Source: Acidobacteriota bacterium
Lineage (GTDB): Bacteria; Acidobacteriota; Blastocatellia; Pyrinomonadales; Pyrinomonadaceae
Direction of reading: 5' to 3'
Length of the DNA: 9,277 nt
Assembly: GCA_003222935.1 (NCBI GenBank)
Contig: QHXL01000205.1
Location: 1-9,277 of the forward strand
Shown here: piece by piece, positions 6,537 through 9,277 of the stretch
How the letters are laid out: the number at the start of each line of letters is the position of its first letter
Position numbering within the stretch: position 1 is the first letter of the stretch
Notes under the pieces: generated by a model
Seen by the model: only the letters and a program-made list of their open reading frames with translations
The model's database searches: none
Told to the model about the DNA's origin: nothing
Translations under genes and position numbers: made by a program

Positions 6537-6560
6537 AGAACGCTGTTCCAAAAACGTTCT
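6537..6560. promoter_or_regulatory. Candidate operator: AGAACG-N12-CGTTCT dyad containing GTTC-N7-GTTC
   Basis: AGAACG (6537-6542) and CGTTCT (6555-6560) form a 6-bp dyad. Inside it, GTTC (6545-6548) and GTTC (6556-6559) are separated by exactly 7 nt, the spacing of the alphaproteobacterial LexA box. GAAC at 6538-6541 adds a third half-site. The site lies 33 nt before the GTG of the Lys/Gly-rich small protein, in the divergent region shared with the 65-residue gene. The pattern is visible; the regulator is unknown, and a chance match in four-base words is possible. Confidence 0.3.
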
Positions 6561-6592
6561 AACTCGTAAAAGGCTGAAGGGAGGGAAAGGAA

Positions 6593-6820
6593 GTGCCTGT
6601 AGGAGACAAGTCAAAGTACACGAGTAAACAAAAACGCAAAGCTGAACACATTGCTGAAGGCTACGAAGATAAAGGTGTCTCAAAGAAAGAAGCGAAGAGT
6701 CGCGCCTGGGCCACCGTAAATAAGGACTCGGGTGGCGGCAAGAAGAGTGGTAGCGGACGAGGCAAAAAGGAAAGTAACAGTTCGTCCCGCAAGGGTGGAA
6801 AGAAGGGTGGCAGCAAGTAG
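6593..6820 (+). CDS. Small basic Lys/Gly/Ser-rich protein ('GDKSKYT' type)
   Basis: The product is 75 residues, with the GTG start at 6593 preceded by GGGAGG (6579-6584) at about 8 nt. It begins MPVGDKSKYTSKQKRKAEHI and continues AEGYEDKGVSKKEAKSRAWATVNK. This helical, conserved-looking domain is about 44 residues long. It is followed by a low-complexity tail of Gly, Lys and Ser (DSGGGKKSGSGRGKK... to KKGGSK). I recall close relatives (MPRGDKSKYTDKQKRKAEHI...RAWATVNKxxGGGxKSGSG) carried by many soil bacteria and often labelled 'plasmid stabilisation protein' on thin evidence. The strongly basic tail suggests binding to nucleic acid, which is inference. It is first in a likely unit with the SDR and the 51-residue membrane protein, and carries a candidate operator upstream. 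Confidence 0.82.
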   Translation: MPVGDKSKYTSKQKRKAEHIAEGYEDKGVSKKEAKSRAWATVNKDSGGGKKSGSGRGKKESNSSSRKGGKKGGSK

Positions 6821-6917
6821 CGACTCTGTATGCCGAAAACAACTAAGTCATCGTCAAACGGAAGTCGATCAACCCCAGGTTCATCGACCAAGACGAGAAG
6901 AGCATCGAGAAATTCTC

Positions 6918-7760
6918 GTGGGGTTGGTCGACTTCAGGAGCCTTGGGATCGAAGCGAAACTCAAGCCACGACCAAACTACAAAGCTCCGCTCTATAAGGG
7001 CTCAGGAAAATTGGAAAACAAAGTCGCATTGATTACCGGTGGCGACTCGGGGATTGGTCGGGCGGTTGCCGTTCTTTTTGCACGCGAAGGCGCCGACGTT
7101 GCCTTTACCTATCTCAAAGAAGAGCAGCGCGATGCTGTTGAGACGCAGCGAGCAGTCGAGGCTGAAGGTCAAAAGGCTTTTCCCGTGACCGCCGATATTC
7201 GAGATTCAAAAGTCTGCAAGAAGTTGGTCCAGGAAACAGTCAAGAAGTTGGGCAAGCTCGACATCCTCGTCAACAACGCAGCGTTTCAGCAACACCAGGA
7301 AGTTTTGGAAGAGCTGACCGAGCAGCAATGGGACCAAACCTTCAAGACAAATATTTACGGTTACTTCTATATGACGAAGGCCGCGCTACCACATCTTCCG
7401 AAAGGTGGCGCCATCATCAACACCGGATCGATTACGGGTCTTGAGGGAAGCAAAGGCCTTTTGGATTACGCAGCGACCAAAGGAGCGATTCATGCATTTA
7501 CCAAGTCGCTCGCGCAGAACCTTGTCGAACGAGGTATCAGGGTGAATTGTGTTGCGCCGGGTCCGGTTTGGACTCCGCTGAATCCGTCAGACCAATCACC
7601 CGAAGATGTCGCCGAGTTTGGTGCTGATACACCGATGAAGCGGCCAGCGCAGCCCGAAGAGATTGCGCCGGCTTACGTGTATTTCGCGTCGGAAGTGGAT
7701 TCAAGTTATGTGACTGGAGAAATTCTTACTTTGTTAGGTGGAGAAACAACCGCGGGCTAA
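6918..7760 (+). CDS. Short-chain dehydrogenase/reductase, NAD(P)-dependent (5' end uncertain)
   Basis: This is a classical SDR with a long N-terminal extension (the 'SDR family oxidoreductase' with KxxPxxPxYxxxxYxGSGKL lead-in, related to general-stress dehydrogenases). Numbering from the GTG at 6918: dinucleotide motif TGGDSGIGRA 40-49, NNAA 119-122, Asn145, and catalytic Ser171, Tyr184 and Lys188 (DYAATKGA). The conserved VNCVAPGPVWTPL and the family ending GEILTLLGGETTAG follow. Substrate is unknown. The start is not settled. This frame has no ATG before the core, and GTG 6918 (280 residues) has no good ribosome site. The frame stays open upstream into the preceding gene. An ATG at 6830 opens another frame (MPKTTKSSSNGSRSTPGSST, stop at 6995-6997) that looks like the usual short basic lead-in. 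It would need a one-base-gain/two-base-loss correction to join the core, giving about 310 residues. It follows the small basic protein and precedes a membrane peptide. Confidence 0.9.
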   Translation: MGLVDFRSLGIEAKLKPRPNYKAPLYKGSGKLENKVALITGGDSGIGRAVAVLFAREGADVAFTYLKEEQRDAVETQRAVEAEGQKAFPVTADIRDSKVCKKLVQETVKKLGKLDILVNNAAFQQHQEVLEELTEQQWDQTFKTNIYGYFYMTKAALPHLPKGGAIINTGSITGLEGSKGLLDYAATKGAIHAFTKSLAQNLVERGIRVNCVAPGPVWTPLNPSDQSPEDVAEFGADTPMKRPAQPEEIAPAYVYFASEVDSSYVTGEILTLLGGETTAG

Positions 7761-7794
7761 GGGGCCTAATTAACATGCATAGGAGGATATTCTA

Positions 7795-7950
7795 ATGGCT
7801 GAAAGTAGTAGTGGTGGAAGCACAGGTGTTGTCGCAGTTTTGGTTATCTTTGTGATTATCATTTTGGCTGCTCTGTTTGTTTTTGGCGGCCGGATCTTTA
7901 ACGGTGGTACTAAGAAGGTCGATGTAAATATATCGACACCATCGAAGTAG
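7795..7950 (+). CDS. 51-residue single-span membrane protein of unknown function
   Basis: ATG at 7795 with a perfect AGGAGG (7781-7786) at 8 nt; TAG at 7948-7950. The product starts MAESSSGGST. It has a hydrophobic span at about residues 11-31 (GVVAVLVIFVIIILAALFVFG), then GGRIFNGGTKKVDVNISTPSK. Small polar residues precede the helix and two lysines follow the glycine hinge, which by the positive-inside rule would place the C terminus in the cytoplasm. No function is assigned. The start lies 34 nt after the SDR stop and just before a strong terminator, so it is probably co-transcribed with the SDR. Its own strong ribosome site suggests high expression. Confidence 0.8.
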   Translation: MAESSSGGSTGVVAVLVIFVIIILAALFVFGGRIFNGGTKKVDVNISTPSK

Positions 7951-7991
7951 ATCGCAGCTCGATTTTTGAGCACATCTGTTAATTGAACAGA

Positions 7992-8024
7992 GGCTGTGGG
8001 GTGTGCCTCCCACAGCCATCTTTT
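7992..8024 (+). terminator. Intrinsic terminator closing the SDR/membrane-peptide unit
   Basis: GGCTGTGGG (7992-8000) and CCCACAGCC (8009-8017) form a perfect 9-bp GC-rich stem, extendable by a G-T pair, with a short loop. TTTT follows at 8021-8024. It lies 41 nt after the stop of the 51-residue gene. A second small hairpin (CCGCA/TGCGG, 8025-8041) follows directly. Confidence 0.85.
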
Positions 8025-8150
8025 CCGCATTCTTCTTGCGGATGATTCAACTTCTCTACAGTGCGTTAGGGATCTCAGCACCGCGCAGGTTCCCATATTC
8101 TTGCTGACTTATTGTGCGGCGGCTTGCCTGTAGCGATGTCTTGATTTAAT

Positions 8151-8197
8151 GTACGCAAACGTACCTTTCTGTTATAGTCCCGACTAATAGTTAACTA
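8151..8197 (+). promoter_or_regulatory. Candidate promoter with two palindromes upstream of the radical SAM gene
   Basis: The region 8025-8312 has no gene. Within it, GTACG-CAAA-CGTAC (8151-8164) is a perfect dyad. It is followed by a -10-like TATAGT (8173-8178) and then a perfect 10-bp palindrome TAGTTAACTA (8188-8197). The first dyad would sit over a -35 position and the second just past the transcription start, a common operator geometry. No convincing -35 hexamer is seen. The start codon at 8313 would leave a leader of about 125 nt in which I recognise no riboswitch. Confidence 0.4.
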
Positions 8198-8312
8198 GCA
8201 CGATTTCAGGATTTATAGACGGTTCGCGTAGAGTTAACCCGACCTCCCACCCAGAGTTCGTTTAAGTACATTTTCCATTAACGGCAACGAGAGTAGTATT
8301 CGAGAAAAAAGT

Positions 8313-9277
8313 TTGAAAATCCTTCTTTACAACCCGGACAACGGTGTTACCCGCAACTTCATGCCTCATCTTTGGATGTTTCTCCTTCAGTCGCTTACTC
8401 CAGCGGGTCACGAGGTCATTCTCCTTGACGGCAATGCGCGAGCTATGACGGACGACGAGTTAGTTCAATACATACGAGATGAAGGGATTCAACTCGTAGG
8501 CATTGGCGCAATGACGAGAATGATTGCGAAAGCCTACAGAGTGGCCGACGCAATTCGCAAGATCGGGATTCCAGTTGTCATTGGAGGTCCGCACGTCACG
8601 GAAGTTCCTGCTGAAGCGCTGGGACAAGATGGCGGTCCGCGTCACGCTGATGCTGTTGCACTCGGAGAAGCCGACGAGACCTGGCCGTTGATTGTTGAGG
8701 ACGCTGCACGCGGCGAGCTCAAATCGATCTATCAGCCTATCGAAGGGCGTCGATCTAAAACCAACGTTGCAACCGTATCCCGAGATTCCCTGGGAGCGAC
8801 TCGAGCTGGATCAGTTCAGCTTGATTCCCAAATTCTTTCGTCCGTTCATGTCGAAGCTGGGAGGAGGTTGGGGCACATTTCACGTTGTTCCAATTGAGAC
8901 TGGAAGAGGTTGTCCCTATGGCTGTGAGTTCTGTACGGTCACGGGGTTTTTCGGCGACTCCATCCGCTTTCGTACAAATGAAAGTGTTGTTGACGAACTC
9001 TTGCGACTCAAGGCGAGAGCGAAAAAGGAGCGCGGTCAGATCGCAGTCTTCTTCATCGACGACAATCTCGCAATCAATATCAAACGAACGAAGTCGTTAT
9101 TGAGAGACATCATTGCAGCTAAAGCTCAAGTTCCCTGGATTGCTCAAATCAGTGCGAATCTACTTCGTGATCAGGAACTCATAGATCTCATTGCTGATTC
9201 AGGTGGCAAGTGGGTGTTCATCGGCATGGAGTCGATCGATCCCGTAAACATGGCTGACGTCAACAAGAACTTTAGTA
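8313..9277 (+). CDS. Cobalamin-binding-domain radical SAM protein, frameshifted and truncated at the right edge
   Basis: The start is taken at the TTG at 8313, because MKILLYNPDNG is the usual first strand of the B12-binding-like domain. The ribosome site is weak (GAGAAAAAAG). The domain continues with HEVILLDGNARAM, LVGIGAMTRMIAKAYRVADA, IPVVIGGPHVTEVPAEAL and ADAVALGEADETWP. The cobalamin-ligand DxHxxG motif is replaced by DGNARA, so base-off B12 binding is doubtful. At about 8741-8745 the frame must move by one base gained or two lost. The original frame runs on into EGRRSKTN and stops at 8895-8897. The shifted frame reads KGVDLKPTLQPYPEIPWERL and the radical SAM domain. The [4Fe-4S] motif CPYGCEFC has Cys codons at 8911, 8923 and 8932, followed by FFIDDNLAIN and WIAQISANLL. 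Family members modify lipids, hopanoids or other metabolites; the substrate is unknown. The C-terminal part is outside the window. Confidence 0.85.

Noticed and set aside
6393..6842. Minus-strand 149-codon open frame across the divergent region and the basic protein gene
   Set aside because: Antisense to a gene with a good start and familiar sequence; its Leu/Arg/Ser/Pro-rich product is typical of the reverse complement of Lys/Gly-rich coding DNA.
6732..6917. Upstream extension of the SDR frame to 6732
   Set aside because: It would overlap nearly 90 nt of the preceding gene and encodes sequence unlike SDR N termini.
7770..8096. Minus-strand 108-codon open frame over the 51-residue gene and terminator
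   Set aside because: Antisense to a well-started small gene and running through a terminator hairpin; no start signal.

Overview
The window reads as a mid-GC (about 50%) chromosomal stretch from a free-living, probably soil, bacterium. The best guess is Acidobacteriota (Blastocatellia/Pyrinomonadaceae-like). This rests on the resemblance I recall of the short-chain dehydrogenase, the several tiny proteins and the transaldolase-fusion-type glucose-6-phosphate isomerase to proteins of that group. No ribosomal or other marker gene is present, so the assignment is tentative. There is no prophage, insertion sequence, CRISPR array, tRNA or rRNA that I can support.

Layout. Positions 1-1041 (minus strand) hold pncA followed by the start of a pncB-like gene: a nicotinamide salvage operon (nicotinamide -> nicotinate -> NaMN) that runs off the left edge. 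The divergent intergenic region (1042-1297) carries two oppositely oriented arrays of a 7-bp repeat. Positions 1298-2993 (plus) hold a glucose-6-phosphate isomerase resembling the isomerase half of the transaldolase/isomerase fusion, with a frame change near its 5' end. A gene-free stretch of about 475 bp then leads to a divergent MreB-like actin (3469-4533).

The mreB-like gene converges on a 40-residue membrane protein (4599-4721, minus), with one strong hairpin between them that probably terminates both. Upstream of that small gene on the same strand is a poxvirus/bacterial-type DNA topoisomerase IB (4839-5852). Next come a small four-cysteine zinc-ribbon protein (5935-6138, plus) and a 65-residue hydrophilic protein (6161-6358, minus). 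The minus-strand terminator of the latter lies inside the coding end of the former.

From 6593 to 7950 (plus) there is a likely transcription unit: a Lys/Gly-rich small basic protein, an SDR oxidoreductase and a 51-residue single-span membrane protein, closed by a terminator at 7992-8024. A promoter/operator-like region with two palindromes precedes a cobalamin-binding-domain radical SAM protein (8313 to the right edge), which is frameshifted and truncated by the window.

Two genes certainly, and a third possibly, change reading frame in the same sense (one base gained or two lost). This is most simply read as sequence error or decay, and matters for any downstream use. I see no clear multi-gene novel system. 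The more unusual points are the heptad inverted array, the stand-alone isomerase, the orphan MreB paralogue, and the small well-started membrane proteins packed against shared or overlapping terminators.
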